From Nocardia tenerifensis NBRC 101015 (GTDB lineage: Bacteria > Actinomycetota > Actinomycetes > Mycobacteriales > Mycobacteriaceae), in NCBI RefSeq assembly GCF_000308715.1, contig NZ_BAGH01000061.1:1-48602 (forward strand): a DNA stretch of 48,602 bases. The letters are read 5' to 3'. Within the stretch, counting starts at the first letter, position 1; every line of letters begins with the position of its first letter. The notes under the pieces are model-generated. The model did not search any database, was not told the DNA's origin, and was given only the letters and a program-made list of their open reading frames with translations. A program made the position numbers and the translations under genes. Shown in pieces: positions 1 to 8,612 of the stretch.

Positions 1-2002
1 AGCCGCCCGGCGCCCGCATCGGTGTATTCGGCTGCGGCGCAGGCGCTTCCCCGCCGGGAGCGCGCATCCCCGGTTGTTCGCTACCGGGCTGTCCGGACTG
101 TTCGCCGCCGGGAGCCCGCAGTGCCGACTGATCAGGGACACCGAGCCCCGATTGACCGGCGGGAGCGCGCAGTCCCGGCTGCTCGCCGCCTGAAGCCTGT
201 CCGCCCACCAATGGCGGTGTGGGGCCGGTGATCTCGCCATGCGATGCCGCCGGCTGGTTGCGCCATGGCTCGCCGGGTGCCAGCGGCGCGGGCTGTTCGG
301 CGCCCGGTGCCTGTCCGCCCCCCAGAGATGGGATGTGACCGGCGATCTCGCCTTGCGACGCGGCCGCTGGCTGGTTGCGCCACGGCTGGCCGGGTGCCAG
401 CGGGCCGGGCTGTTCGGTGCCCGGTACCTGCCCGCCAGTGAACGGTGGTGCGGCAGAAGGAGTTTCGTCCGCCCAGACGGGTGCCGCAGCGTTGCGCCAC
501 GGGGCGCTCGGCGGCTGCGGGGCGGGCGGTTCGCTGACCGGGGCTTGGCCGCCGGTCGCCGGTGGGACATAACCCGCTGGTCCAGGTGCGGACGGGGCGG
601 GTAGCTGCGCCGGATCGCGCTCGTCGACGGCTCCCGGATTCCCTTGAATCTCGGAGGGCAGACGGTGGCGGCCACTGCTCGTCGTGCGTGTCGGCCCGGT
701 GGTCGACGAGGGCATCCAACCGGGTGCCTGCCGACCGGAATCGCCCTGTGGCTGACCGGATTCAGGGTGCGCGGCCCCACCTTGCCCGGGCTGGCCCGTA
801 TGCCAGCCGGGCGGTTGCGGCCCCGCCGTGCCGTTCGGGCCTTGCTCGGCGATCGGGCCCTGCGGGTGGTCGGGTGCTACCGGTCCGTACTGCGCGGCCG
901 GGCTGACGGGCTCGGAACCCGGAAGCTGGTCAGGCGCGCCGATGGGTGCCGTCGTGCCCGGCGCATGATCCGGCCCGGTCGCCGGAGTTGTTGCCGCACT
1001 CGGCCTCTCGGCAGGCACGTCACCGGAGACATAGCCCTGACCGGCCCGATCCGCAGGCGTCGTGGCACCGGGGTATTGCGCGGCTTCGTGTGGTTCCCGA
1101 GCCGGGGCGATGCGCTCAGGTTCGCGCTGCGCGGGACCCTCGTCCCCGCGCGACGGAGCGACCGGCGCGTCGAGCCGTGCCTGGTCCGCGGACGGCGTCA
1201 CCGACGGGTCGCCGAGCGGATTGCCCTGGGACGGTGGCGGATCGGGCAACGGCGGGCGGCGGGGCGCCTGCGCAGAAGCCGCGCTCGGCTGCTCGGACCG
1301 CGGCCCGGCGAGCCACGGCGGCGGCCCGGTGGTCTCCGGCGGCGCGGGACGCTCGGCCGGCGCCTGCGGCACATACGGCGGCGCGTCCGGGATGGCCGTC
1401 GACGCCTGCGGCGGCGACTCCGGCAGGGGAGGCGGGGGCGGCAGATCGGGGCGGATCGACTGACGGACGGCGGGGTCGTTCGCAGGGGGAGCTTCAGGCG
1501 CGGCGCGGCTACCCAGCGGCTGGAAGGCCGGGGGCGGCGGGCCCGGGTTCCGTGTGGGCAACCCCTGCGCCGGTGCCTCGGTACGTGACGCGGGCGCTTC
1601 GACCCGCTGTGTCGGTGCCTCGTTGCGCTGCGACGGTGCTTCACTGCGCTGCGGCGGCCCGGCCTGCCACGCGTCGTCCGGACGCGGCTGGACATAGGGA
1701 TCCAGCCCCGGCTGACGCCACGGATCCTCACGCGGAGCATCGGGCTGCGAAACCTCCGGCCCGCGCGGACTCGCTTCGGGACCACGCCCCTGCGGCGTCG
1801 GCTGCTGTTCCTCGGTGGCCCGCTGATCCCCCTTATCGCGACGCCATACCTTGCGACCCTTAGGACGTCTGCGGCTCGGACCCTCCTCGATCACGTCGTC
1901 GGCGGGAAGATTCTGCACCGGCGCTTCGTAACCGACCTGCGTGACATCGCTCTCGGACAGCCACGGCGGCAGCATAGGGAGCCCATCGGTATTACGACTC
2001 AC
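1..2002 (-). CDS. Pro/Gln/Gly-rich protein, 3' end cut by window edge
   Basis: I do not recognise this gene. The frame starts at a GTG (MSRNTDGLPMLPPWLSE...) and stays open to base 1, so at least 667 residues of the N-terminal side are present. After about 55 ordinary residues containing a basic patch (PSRRRPKGRKVWRR), the protein is low-complexity Pro, Gln, Gly, Ala and Glu, with short repeats of the type SEAPSQRNEAPTQRVEAP and a 39-residue tandem repeat near the window edge. GAGGTGGAG just upstream is a plausible ribosome site and lies in the intergenic tandem repeat. Long Pro-rich N-termini precede MinD/ParA-like ATPase domains in actinobacterial proteins such as EspI; whether that applies here cannot be seen because the C-terminus is missing. 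The gene is divergent from infA. The frame is supported by consistent low-complexity composition and GC-rich third positions. Confidence 0.7.
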   Translation of the reverse strand, partial: MSRNTDGLPMLPPWLSESDVTQVGYEAPVQNLPADDVIEEGPSRRRPKGRKVWRRDKGDQRATEEQQPTPQGRGPEASPRGPEVSQPDAPREDPWRQPGLDPYVQPRPDDAWQAGPPQRSEAPSQRNEAPTQRVEAPASRTEAPAQGLPTRNPGPPPPAFQPLGSRAAPEAPPANDPAVRQSIRPDLPPPPPLPESPPQASTAIPDAPPYVPQAPAERPAPPETTGPPPWLAGPRSEQPSAASAQAPRRPPLPDPPPSQGNPLGDPSVTPSADQARLDAPVAPSRGDEGPAQREPERIAPAREPHEAAQYPGATTPADRAGQGYVSGDVPAERPSAATTPATGPDHAPGTTAPIGAPDQLPGSEPVSPAAQYGPVAPDHPQGPIAEQGPNGTAGPQPPGWHTGQPGQGGAAHPESGQPQGDSGRQAPGWMPSSTTGPTRTTSSGRHRLPSEIQGNPGAVDERDPAQLPAPSAPGPAGYVPPATGGQAPVSEPPAPQPPSAPWRNAAAPVWADETPSAAPPFTGGQVPGTEQPGPLAPGQPWRNQPAAASQGEIAGHIPSLGGGQAPGAEQPAPLAPGEPWRNQPAASHGEITGPTPPLVGGQASGGEQPGLRAPAGQSGLGVPDQSALRAPGGEQSGQPGSEQPGMRAPGGEAPAPQPNTPMRAPGG
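152..502 (-). repeat. 39-residue (117-bp) in-frame tandem repeat in the Pro-rich gene
   Basis: Three copies are anchored on the residues PWRN, whose codons lie near 491-502, 374-385 and 257-268, exactly 117 bp apart. Each unit reads roughly PWRNQPAA..GEI.G..P.L, then GGQ.PG.EQP.PLAPG. The third unit decays into shorter RAPGGEQ-type repeats towards the window edge. Copy number in such arrays often varies between strains. Confidence 0.8.
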
Positions 2003-2250
2003 GACTCCACCTCGCTAACGCTCGGCTCCGCCGTGCGCCGTGGCACGCTGAATCTTTGGTTCGCTCGCTGGCGCTCGCTCACGACTCCACCTCGCTAACG
2101 CTCGGCTCCGCCGTGCGCCGCGGCACGCTGAAACTTCGGTTCGCACGGCTCACCCCGCTAGCGCTCGGCTCCGTCGCGCGCCACCGCACGCTGAGTCCTC
2201 GGTTCGCTCGCTGGCGCTCGCTCACGACTCCACCTCGCTAGCGGTCGTTA
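2001..2250. repeat. Imperfect tandem repeat of 72-80 bp, about 3.3 copies
   Basis: Units begin at 2001, 2081, 2152 and 2224 (the last is partial). On the plus strand each starts ACGACTCCACCTCGCTAACG or a variant, continues with GCTCGGCTCCG, then GGCACGCTGA, and ends TTCGCTCGCTGGCGCTCGCTC or a variant. Units 1 and 2 are nearly identical over their first 65 bases; unit 3 is more diverged. Read on the minus strand, a complete unit carries GAGGTGGAGTCGTGAG, a ribosome-site-plus-GTG cassette, and the start of the Pro-rich gene uses the outermost one. The rest of the intergenic stretch, 2251-2467, shows no convincing gene. Confidence 0.85.
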
Positions 2251-2467
2251 GCGTCGTGGCCAGGGGCGCGGCGTAGGAGGTTCGTTCGCTGCGCTCACTC
2301 ACTGGTCCCCCTACCACCTGCTCGACCTCTACTTACCTGGACAGCGGTCAGTTTACGCGACGGACGCATACGACAGCGGGGCAGGAGGCCAGGGCCTCGC
2401 GGAGCCCGATTCCCCGCTCTGAACGGGGCGAAAAGAGTACCGGCGGCGGGTGTGGACATGAGCCTTT

Positions 2468-2496
2468 TTGCCGGAACCGTACGGTACCGGTAAGCT
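2468..2496 (+). promoter_or_regulatory. Candidate sigma70-type promoter of the infA operon
   Basis: TTGCCG (2468-2473) and TAAGCT (2491-2496) are separated by exactly 17 bases, a good match to housekeeping actinobacterial promoters. The spacer contains the palindrome ACCGTACGGT. The predicted transcript would carry a leader of about 115 nt before the infA ATG. No other strong promoter is evident between the tandem repeat and infA. Confidence 0.55.
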
Positions 2497-2618
2497 GGAG
2501 CGGCGGTGCACCTATGCGCCGACTGTTTGTGTGTGATCGGTCAGGTCGACCGACGGGTCCATGTAAGCAGAAACAAGCCAAACAAACCAGGTTGAGCGTA
2601 ACCGGGATCGCGGAGGAC

Positions 2619-2840
2619 ATGGCGAAGAAAGACGGGGCCATCGAGGTCGAGGGTCGAGTTGTCGAGCCGCTGCCCAATGCGATGTTCCGGATCGAGCTCG
2701 AGAACGGGCACAAGGTTCTCGCGCACATCAGCGGGAAGATGCGGCAGCACTACATTCGTATCCTTCCCGAGGACCGCGTGGTCGTCGAGCTGTCTCCCTA
2801 CGACCTGTCCCGCGGCCGGATCGTCTACCGCTACAAGTAA
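2619..2840 (+). CDS. infA: Translation initiation factor IF-1
   Basis: The product is 73 residues, the normal IF-1 length, starting [20 protein letters not shown]. It is a single S1/OB-fold domain with the family motifs [29 protein letters not shown] and [17 protein letters not shown]-1 binds the 30S A site with IF-2 and IF-3 during initiation. The ATG at 2619 is chosen over the upstream in-frame ATG at 2514 because GGAGG sits at the right distance and the family begins here. It opens the conserved cluster infA-rpmJ-rpsM-rpsK-rpsD-rpoA-rplQ-truA. Confidence 0.98.
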
Positions 2841-2895
2841 TTCGACATGGGCGAGTTCTGCTCGCGGAGTGCGCTCGCCGAGGGTCGAATTACTT
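2835..2895 (+). terminator. Two-segment hairpin overlapping the infA stop
   Basis: AAGTAATTCGAC (2835-2846), which includes the last codons and stop of infA, is perfectly complementary to GTCGAATTACTT (2884-2895). Inside it, GGCGAG (2850-2855) pairs with CTCGCC (2874-2879). Total pairing is 18 bp in two stacks around an 18-nt loop. There is no long U-tract, so it may be a partial terminator, an attenuator or a processing/stability element between infA and rpmJ. Confidence 0.6.
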
Positions 2896-2904
2896 GGTGT
2901 TCTG

Positions 2905-2960
2905 TGGGGTGCAACCCCCACGCCCCGCCCGGCGGGGCTTCGCCCCCCGGACCCCCCAGT
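2905..2960. repeat. GC-rich REP-like palindromic element
   Basis: Successive short palindromes: GGGGT-GCA-ACCCC, then GCCCCGC-CCG-GCGGGGC (2922-2938), which overlaps GGGGC-TTC-GCCCC (2934-2946), and then a CCCCCCGGACCCCCC run. Clustered GCCCCGCC/GGCGGGGC/TTCGCCCC palindromes are typical of dispersed repetitive extragenic palindromes in high-GC actinobacteria. The identity as a dispersed family is inferred from the pattern; only one copy is seen here. Confidence 0.45.
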
Positions 2961-3019
2961 TGGGTGCCGTGCCCGGCGGGGTGGGGATCTTGCTCTAAGG
3001 GTCGAGGTTCGGCGGTGGA

Positions 3020-3068
3020 CAGGGCGTTCGCCCTGGACCGGCTGGAGCCCCCGCCCACCAGGGCGAAC
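3020..3068 (+). promoter_or_regulatory. Overlapping alternative hairpins in the rpmJ leader
   Basis: The self-palindrome CAGGGCGTTCGCCCTG (3020-3035) overlaps GTTCGCCCTGG (3026-3036), which pairs perfectly with CCAGGGCGAAC (3058-3068). The two stems cannot form together, which is the layout of an attenuator. It lies about 140 nt upstream of rpmJ in the 363-base gap after infA. That gap otherwise holds only the hairpin at the infA stop and the REP-like element. Confidence 0.4.
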
Positions 3069-3203
3069 GGTTGCTCCGATAGAGTGGGGTCGCCCGTTTG
3101 GGCGGCGGTCGTCCGGTAGGGCGGCGTAATGGACTTCCCCGGCCGGTTGGTCGGGGAAAAACTGTGTTCACAGCTTTGTGGACCACAACAAGATTGGACG
3201 GAC

Positions 3204-3317
3204 GTGAAGGTTCAGCCGAGCGTCAAGAAGATCTGCGAGAAGTGCAAGGTGATTCGCCGTCACGGGCGGGTCATGGTGATCTGCGACAACCTGCGCCACA
3301 AGCAGCGTCAGGGCTGA
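3204..3317 (+). CDS. rpmJ: 50S ribosomal protein L36
   Basis: 37 residues beginning [20 protein letters not shown]. The zinc-ribbon ligands of the zinc-binding type of L36 are all present: C11 and C14 in CEKC, C27 in ICDN and H32 in RHKQ. The start is a GTG; an upstream in-frame ATG at 3129 would add 25 residues not found in the family. L36 is a late-assembling small protein of the large subunit. The gene sits in its usual place between infA and rpsM. Confidence 0.96.
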   Translation: MKVQPSVKKICEKCKVIRRHGRVMVICDNLRHKQRQG

Positions 3318-3380
3318 TCCGAAGCGGGGGGCGACTCCCGCGCGTGCCCTCGGCTGACGAGGGCCGGATCCACCGCAGCA

Positions 3381-3483
3381 CCAAGCCGGGCACCGATCAC
3401 TGATCGGCTTGGCCAACTAAAAGAAGAACTCCCAGCTCCAGCCGCACGCTGCGGAAATCCGGGTTCGCCCGGGGGCGTGCGGC
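3381..3483 (+). promoter_or_regulatory. Hairpins in the rpsM leader
   Basis: Two separate structures precede rpsM. CCAAGCCG (3381-3388) pairs with CGGCTTGG (3405-3412), with a GATCACTGATC palindrome inside. GCCGCACGC (3441-3449) pairs with GCGTGCGGC (3475-3483), with an inner CGGGTTCGCCCG. The first could end the rpmJ transcript. In other bacteria S4 represses this operon through a structured leader ahead of rpsM, so the second is a candidate site for such control; that link is inference. Confidence 0.4.
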
Positions 3484-3569
3484 CAACCACCGGTACGGAG
3501 GCCGGTGCCCCACCAAGACGAGGGGACGGACAGGGAGCAGACCTCCGCAAAGTCGAAGGAACCTGCCAC

Positions 3570-3944
<375 letters not shown>

Positions 3945-3954
3945 GGGATAACCG

Positions 3955-4368
3955 ATGCCTCCGAAGTCCAGGGCCTCCGGCCCCAAGAAGACCCAGAAGT
4001 CGCGTCGCCGGGAAAAGAAGAACGTCCCGCACGGACACGCGCACATCAAGAGCACGTTCAACAACACGATCGTGTCGATCACCGACCCGGCCGGAAACGT
4101 CATCTCGTGGGCGTCCTCGGGCCACGTCGGCTTCAAGGGCTCGCGCAAGTCGACCCCGTTCGCCGCGCAGCTCGCCGCCGAGAACGCTGCCCGCAAGGCG
4201 CAGGAGAACGGCGTCAAGAAGGTCGACGTCTTCGTGAAGGGCCCGGGTTCGGGCCGCGAGACCGCGATCCGTTCGCTGCAGGCCGCCGGCCTGGAGGTCG
4301 GCACGATCTCCGATGTCACGCCCCAGCCGCACAACGGTTGCCGTCCGCCCAAGCGTCGTCGCGTCTAG
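3955..4368 (+). CDS. rpsK: 30S ribosomal protein S11
   Basis: 137 residues, the normal length. The N-terminus is basic ([13 protein letters not shown]), followed by the S11 fold with [36 protein letters not shown] and the C-terminal rRNA-binding signature [19 protein letters not shown]11 forms part of the platform of the 30S subunit near the E site. AGGGGATAACC precedes the ATG. The gene is 10 bases after rpsM and 22 before rpsD, so all three belong to one transcript. Confidence 0.98.
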   Translation: MPPKSRASGPKKTQKSRRREKKNVPHGHAHIKSTFNNTIVSITDPAGNVISWASSGHVGFKGSRKSTPFAAQLAAENAARKAQENGVKKVDVFVKGPGSGRETAIRSLQAAGLEVGTISDVTPQPHNGCRPPKRRRV

Positions 4369-4390
4369 CGGGAAAGGAAAGAGATAACTC

Positions 4391-4996
4391 ATGGCTCGTT
4401 ATACAGGCCCCATCACCCGCAAGTCGCGTCGTCTGCGCGTCGACCTCGTCGGCGGCGACCAGGCGTTCGAGCGTCGCCCCTACCCGCCCGGCCAGCACGG
4501 CCGCGCGCGGATCAAGGAGAGCGAGTACCTGCTCCAGCTGCAGGAGAAGCAGAAGGCTCGCTTCTCCTACGGCGTCATGGAGAAGCAGTTCCGCCGGTAC
4601 TACGAAGAGGCCAACCGCCTCAAGGGCAAGACCGGTGACAACCTGCTTCGCCTGCTCGAGTGCCGCCTGGACAACGTCGTGTACCGCGCCGGTCTGGCCC
4701 GTACCCGTCGCCAGGCCCGTCAGCTCGTCAGCCACGGCCACTTCCTGGTGAACAACCGGAGCGTCAACGTTCCGAGCTTCCAGGTGACCCAGTACGACAT
4801 CATCGATGTCAAGGAGAAGTCGCTGGGCACGCTGCCGTTCCAGGTGGCCCGTGAGACCGTCGGCGACCGGCCGGTTCCCGGCTGGCTGCAGGTCATCCCC
4901 GGCCGTCTCCGGATTCTGGTGCACCAGCTGCCCGAGCGCGCCCAGATCGACGTGCCGCTGTCGGAACAGCTGATCGTCGAGTACTACTCGAAGTAA
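4391..4996 (+). CDS. rpsD: 30S ribosomal protein S4
   Basis: 201 residues, full length for actinobacterial S4. The N-terminal part (MARYTGPITRKSRRLRVDL) lacks the zinc-binding cysteines, as is common in this group. The S4 RNA-binding domain lies around residues 91-155 (ECRLDNVVYRAGLARTRRQARQLVSHGHFLVNN...) and the end is QLIVEYYSK. S4 nucleates 16S rRNA 5'-domain assembly and in several bacteria represses its own operon. A GGAAAGGAAAGAG ribosome site precedes the ATG. Confidence 0.98.
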   Translation: MARYTGPITRKSRRLRVDLVGGDQAFERRPYPPGQHGRARIKESEYLLQLQEKQKARFSYGVMEKQFRRYYEEANRLKGKTGDNLLRLLECRLDNVVYRAGLARTRRQARQLVSHGHFLVNNRSVNVPSFQVTQYDIIDVKEKSLGTLPFQVARETVGDRPVPGWLQVIPGRLRILVHQLPERAQIDVPLSEQLIVEYYSK

Positions 4997-5128
4997 TCGG
5001 TGCGAGTGCCGTCCCGGGTGACCGGGGCGGCGTCCGCGCAGGGCGTGATCTGCCGAAGCCGGGAGCTCACGCACAACCCCTAAAACGAGGCGTCAAATAG
5101 CGGGCGCCCAAACAGGAGGATGATCCTA

Positions 5129-6187
5129 ATGCTGATTTCACAGCGTCCGACACTGACCGAAGAGGTCGTCGCCGAGAACCGCTCGAAGTTCACCATCGAA
5201 CCGCTCGAGCCGGGCTTCGGTTACACCCTGGGCAACTCGCTTCGGCGTACCCTGCTGTCCTCCATCCCGGGGGCCGCGGTCACGAGCATTCGTATCGACG
5301 GCGTGCTGCACGAGTTCACCACCGTCCCGGGCGTGAAGGAAGATGTCACCGACATCATCCTGAACCTCAAGGGCCTGGTCGTGTCCTCGGAGGAGGACGA
5401 GCCGGTCACGATGTACGTGCGCAAGCAGGGCCCCGGCACCGTCACCGCCGGTGACATCGTGCCGCCGACCGGTGTCGTCGTGCACAACCCGGACATGCAC
5501 ATCGCCACCCTGAACGACAAGGGCAAGCTGGAGATCGAGCTCGTGGTCGAGCGCGGTCGCGGCTACGTCCCCGCCGTGCAGAACAAGGCGTCCGGTGCGG
5601 AAATCGGCCGGATCCCGGTGGATTCGATCTACTCGCCGGTGCTCAAGGTGACCTACAAGGTCGAGGCCACCCGTGTCGAGCAGCGCACCGACTTCGACCG
5701 TCTGATCCTGGACGTGGAGACCAAGAACTCCATCAGCGCCCGGGACGCGCTCGCCTCGGCGGGCAAGACCCTGGTCGAGCTCTTCGGCCTGGCCCGTGAG
5801 CTCAACGTCGAAGCCGAAGGCATCGAGATCGGCCCCTCGCCGGCCGAGGCGGACCACATCGCCTCGTTCGGCCTGCCGATCGAGGACCTGGACCTCACCG
5901 TCCGGTCCTACAACTGCCTCAAGCGCGAGGGTGTGCACACCGTGGGCGAGCTCGTCGCCCGCACCGAGTCGGACCTGCTGGACATCCGCAACTTCGGCCA
6001 GAAGTCCATCGACGAGGTCAAGGTCAAGCTGCACGCGCTCGGCCTCTCGCTCAAGGACAGCCCGGCGTCGTTCGATCCTTCGTCCGTGGTGGGTTACGAC
6101 GCGAGCACCGGAACGTGGAGCGACAGCGGCACGTTCAGTGACACCGACGGCGGCGAGCAGGACTACGCCGAGACCGAACAGCTTTAG
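5129..6187 (+). CDS. rpoA: DNA-directed RNA polymerase alpha subunit
   Basis: 352 residues starting [20 protein letters not shown]. The N-terminal assembly domain (about 1-230) contains [20 protein letters not shown] and [13 protein letters not shown]. The C-terminal domain (about 250-320), which binds UP elements and activators, contains [20 protein letters not shown] and [13 protein letters not shown]. The tail is acidic, ending in YAETEQL. The ATG at 5129 follows AGGAGGA with 8 bases of spacing; the ATG at 5120 overlaps that ribosome site and is rejected. Confidence 0.98.
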   Translation: MLISQRPTLTEEVVAENRSKFTIEPLEPGFGYTLGNSLRRTLLSSIPGAAVTSIRIDGVLHEFTTVPGVKEDVTDIILNLKGLVVSSEEDEPVTMYVRKQGPGTVTAGDIVPPTGVVVHNPDMHIATLNDKGKLEIELVVERGRGYVPAVQNKASGAEIGRIPVDSIYSPVLKVTYKVEATRVEQRTDFDRLILDVETKNSISARDALASAGKTLVELFGLARELNVEAEGIEIGPSPAEADHIASFGLPIEDLDLTVRSYNCLKREGVHTVGELVARTESDLLDIRNFGQKSIDEVKVKLHALGLSLKDSPASFDPSSVVGYDASTGTWSDSGTFSDTDGGEQDYAETEQL

Positions 6188-6193
6188 GCAGCT

Positions 6194-6209
6194 GGGGGTT
6201 AGCACCCCC
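6194..6209 (+). terminator. Short hairpin between rpoA and rplQ
   Basis: GGGGGT-TAGC-ACCCCC, a six-pair stem with a four-base loop, begins 6 bases after the rpoA stop. No U-tract follows, so it is more likely an attenuator or mRNA stability element than a full stop; rplQ follows 104 bases later. Confidence 0.4.
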
Positions 6210-6313
6210 GCTCGGCCTTAGACCGCGGCGTGAGCGACGCGCCCGGAGGCGGTAGCGAAGCGTAACCACGCAGGGCGCCGGGAGCGCCGCAATTAGACAC
6301 AGGAGAACAAACA

Positions 6314-6841
6314 ATGCCCAAGCCCAAGAAGGGTGCTCGCTTCGGCGGGTCGGCGTCGCACCAGAAGGCGATCTTCGCCAATCTGGCCACGGCGCTCTTC
6401 GAGCACGGTCGAATCTCGACCACCGAGGCCAAGGCCAAGGCGCTGCGCCCCTACGCCGAGAAGCTTGTCACCAAGGCGAAGGCCGGCACCCTGGCCGACC
6501 GCCGCGAGGTGCTCAAGGTGATCCGCAACAAGGACGTCGTGCACGAGCTCTTCGCCACGATCGGCCCCTCGTTCGAGGGGCGCGAGGGCGGCTACACGCG
6601 CATCACCAAGACGCTGCCGCGCAAGGGTGACAACGCGCCGATGGCCATCATCGAGCTGGTCCGTGAGAAGACCGTGAGCAACGAGGCCGACCGTGCCCGC
6701 CGGGTCGCCGCGTCCAAGAAGACCGAGGAGGCCCCGGCCGCCGAGGTCACCGAGGAGACCGCCGACGCGCCCGCCGCCGAGACCGCCGAGGTCGAGGCTC
6801 CGGCCGCCGACGAGGCCGCTGAGGACAAGAAGGACGCCTGA
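6314..6841 (+). CDS. rplQ: 50S ribosomal protein L17
   Basis: 175 residues. The conserved L17 domain occupies about residues 1-120 ([60 protein letters not shown]). The last 50 or so residues are an Ala/Glu/Pro tail ([20 protein letters not shown]...), a known actinobacterial extension absent from the E. coli protein. L17 lies near the exit tunnel of the 50S subunit. AGGAGAAC precedes the ATG. Confidence 0.97.
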   Translation: MPKPKKGARFGGSASHQKAIFANLATALFEHGRISTTEAKAKALRPYAEKLVTKAKAGTLADRREVLKVIRNKDVVHELFATIGPSFEGREGGYTRITKTLPRKGDNAPMAIIELVREKTVSNEADRARRVAASKKTEEAPAAEVTEETADAPAAETAEVEAPAADEAAEDKKDA

Positions 6842-6923
6842 CGCTGCCGCGTCGAAGTTCTCGAACGAGCCCGCCGCCCGCCTATGCGGGTCGGCGGGTT
6901 CGTTCGTTGATCAGGAGATCCAA

Positions 6924-7961
6924 GTGAGCGCGGAGAACTCGTTGCCGACTGCCCCGTCGTCGGATCCGGCTGAGCTGAGGTCCGATCCGATTGGGCCGAG
7001 TCCGGATTCGGCTGAGCTGAGGCCCGATTCGACTGGGCCGAGGCCCGATTCGGCTGGGCTGAGGTCGGATTTGGCCGAGCCGCAACCGGGTTCGGCCGAG
7101 CCGCGATCGGATTCGCTCCCGACCGATGCGGCCGTGCCGCCGACGGCACGCTACCGGCTCGACATCAGTTACGACGGAACAGATTTCACCGGCTGGGCCC
7201 GGCAGCCCGGACTGCGCACGGTGCAGGGCGTGCTGGAGGAGTCGCTGAGCAAGGTGCTGCGGGAGCCGGTGCAGCTGACCGTCGCGGGCCGCACCGACGC
7301 CGGCGTGCACGCCGAAGGTCAAGTCGCGCACTTCGATACGTCCGCGGCGATCGTCCCGGACAAGCTGGTGCACCGGATGGCCCGTTTCCTCCCGAAAGAC
7401 GTGCGCATCAAGGATGTTCGGGTGGCTCCGCCCGAGTTCGACGCTCGTTTCTCGGCGATTCGCCGTCACTACGTCTACCGGCTCACCACGGCCGTCTACG
7501 GCGCCGAGCCGCTGCGGGCACGCGGCGTCGTGGCCTGCCGCCACGACGTGGACCTGGCGGCTATGCGCGCGGCGTCGCGAAAGCTGTTGGGCCTGCACGA
7601 CTTCGCCGCCTTCTGCCGCCGCCGCGAGGGCGCGACCACGGTTCGCGAACTCCAGCGCTTCGACTGGACGCACGAGGGCGACTCGCTCACCGCCTATGTC
7701 AGCGCGGACGCGTTCTGCTGGTCCATGGTGCGCAGCCTGGTCGGCGCCGTGCTCGCGGTGGGGGAGGGCAGGCGCACGCCGGACTGGGTCGGCGGCCTGC
7801 TGAACGAGACCGAGCGGGCCAGCTCGGTCACCGTCGCACCCGCCCACGGTCTGAGCCTCGTCGCGGTCGACTACCCCCCGGACGCGGACCTCGCGGCGCG
7901 TAATGCGCAGACCAGGGAGGTGCGGACCGTGCCGTCCGGCGAGAGTTGCTGCGGGGGATGA
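6924..7961 (+). CDS. truA: tRNA pseudouridine(38-40) synthase TruA
   Basis: 345 residues. TruA converts U38-U40 in the tRNA anticodon stem to pseudouridine. The catalytic domain starts near residue 74 ([20 protein letters not shown]) and has the catalytic-Asp motif [17 protein letters not shown], then [24 protein letters not shown] and the C-terminal [19 protein letters not shown]. The GTG at 6924 is chosen because AGGAG lies 6 bases upstream. This leaves an unusual N-terminal extension of about 70 residues made of degenerate Ser-Asp-Pro-Ala-Glu-Leu-Arg repeats ahead of the enzyme. It follows rplQ as in Mycobacterium. A bidirectional terminator follows the stop. Confidence 0.95.
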   Translation: MSAENSLPTAPSSDPAELRSDPIGPSPDSAELRPDSTGPRPDSAGLRSDLAEPQPGSAEPRSDSLPTDAAVPPTARYRLDISYDGTDFTGWARQPGLRTVQGVLEESLSKVLREPVQLTVAGRTDAGVHAEGQVAHFDTSAAIVPDKLVHRMARFLPKDVRIKDVRVAPPEFDARFSAIRRHYVYRLTTAVYGAEPLRARGVVACRHDVDLAAMRAASRKLLGLHDFAAFCRRREGATTVRELQRFDWTHEGDSLTAYVSADAFCWSMVRSLVGAVLAVGEGRRTPDWVGGLLNETERASSVTVAPAHGLSLVAVDYPPDADLAARNAQTREVRTVPSGESCCGG

Positions 7962-7967
7962 ACTTTC

Positions 7968-7988
7968 GGCCCCCGCGGGGCGGGGGCC
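7968..7988. terminator. Bidirectional terminator between truA and hsp20
   Basis: GGCCCCCGC-GGG-GCGGGGGCC forms a perfect nine-pair stem with a three-base loop, centred between two convergent genes and only 6 bases after the truA stop. Confidence 0.75.
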
Positions 7989-7995
7989 TGCTGGT

Positions 7996-8442
7996 TCAGT
8001 TGGACGATCCGGCTTCGATCGTCTTCTGGTCGGATGATCCGCTGGCGATCTGGATGCGGCGTGGCTTGGCCCGTTCGGCGATCGGGATCGTCACCGAGAG
8101 CACGCCGTTGTTGTAGGTGGCGCTGATCTTGTCGGCGTCCACGTTGTCTCCGAGGCTGATCTGGCGCATGAAGGTGCCTGCGAAACGCTCGGAGGCGATC
8201 CATTGGACGCCTTCCTCGCTGGGCGTGCTGCGCTGCGCGCGCAGGGTGAGGGTGCCGTTGTCGACGTTCACGTCCACCGACCCGGGATCGACGCCGGGGA
8301 GGTCGGCGTTGAGGACGTAGTGGTCACCCGCCTTGAACAGATCCATCGGCATGAAGCGGGGTGTGCGGGCGGACCCGGTGGTCTCGCCGAGCAGCTGACG
8401 CGCGAGGGTGTCCATGTCATGGAATGGATCGAACCTCAGCAC
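7996..8442 (-). CDS. Hsp20 family small heat-shock protein
   Basis: 148 residues starting at GTG (MLRFDPFHDMDTLARQLLGE), chosen because GGAGGTGAT lies 5-8 bases upstream; longer in-frame starts would reach into the promoter. It contains an alpha-crystallin domain (about 40-135: MDLFKAGDHYVLNADLPGVD, then VNVDNGTLTLRAQR and YNNGVLSVTIPIAE), followed by the I-X-I-type anchor PRRIQIA that docks subunits into the oligomer. Such proteins hold unfolding proteins for refolding by DnaK and GroEL in the cytosol. A perfect CIRCE element 74 bases upstream points to HrcA control. Confidence 0.92.
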   Translation of the reverse strand: MLRFDPFHDMDTLARQLLGETTGSARTPRFMPMDLFKAGDHYVLNADLPGVDPGSVDVNVDNGTLTLRAQRSTPSEEGVQWIASERFAGTFMRQISLGDNVDADKISATYNNGVLSVTIPIAERAKPRRIQIASGSSDQKTIEAGSSN

Positions 8443-8515
8443 AGCAATCACCTCCATTTCACTAGTGGCGACGCCTGCCACCGCGGTAGGCGCCGGTAGC
8501 TGTGCAACCACTAAT

Positions 8516-8542
8516 TTAGCACTCTCGCCCAGAGAGTGCTAA
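8516..8542. promoter_or_regulatory. CIRCE element (HrcA operator)
   Basis: TTAGCACTC, nine bases, then GAGTGCTAA: an exact match to the CIRCE consensus bound by the heat-shock repressor HrcA. It lies in the intergenic space between hsp20 (minus) and the divergent LLM oxidoreductase. Its distance from the hsp20 start, 74 bases, fits control of hsp20. TAAATT adjoining it on the minus strand may be the -10 box. Confidence 0.95.
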
Positions 8543-8612
8543 CACTTCGGCGCGGAATTTTCCTACCGCGCGGCGTCGGAATAGCCAGTGCCACACGGTG
8601 GTTCCGCAAGGC

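Noticed and set aside
644..1588. Plus-strand frame of 314 codons opposite the Pro-rich gene
   Set aside because: Arg/Gly-rich with no structure; the minus-strand frame is open over 2 kb with consistent repeats.
5138..6205. 355-codon minus-strand frame opposite rpoA
   Set aside because: Exact shadow of rpoA.
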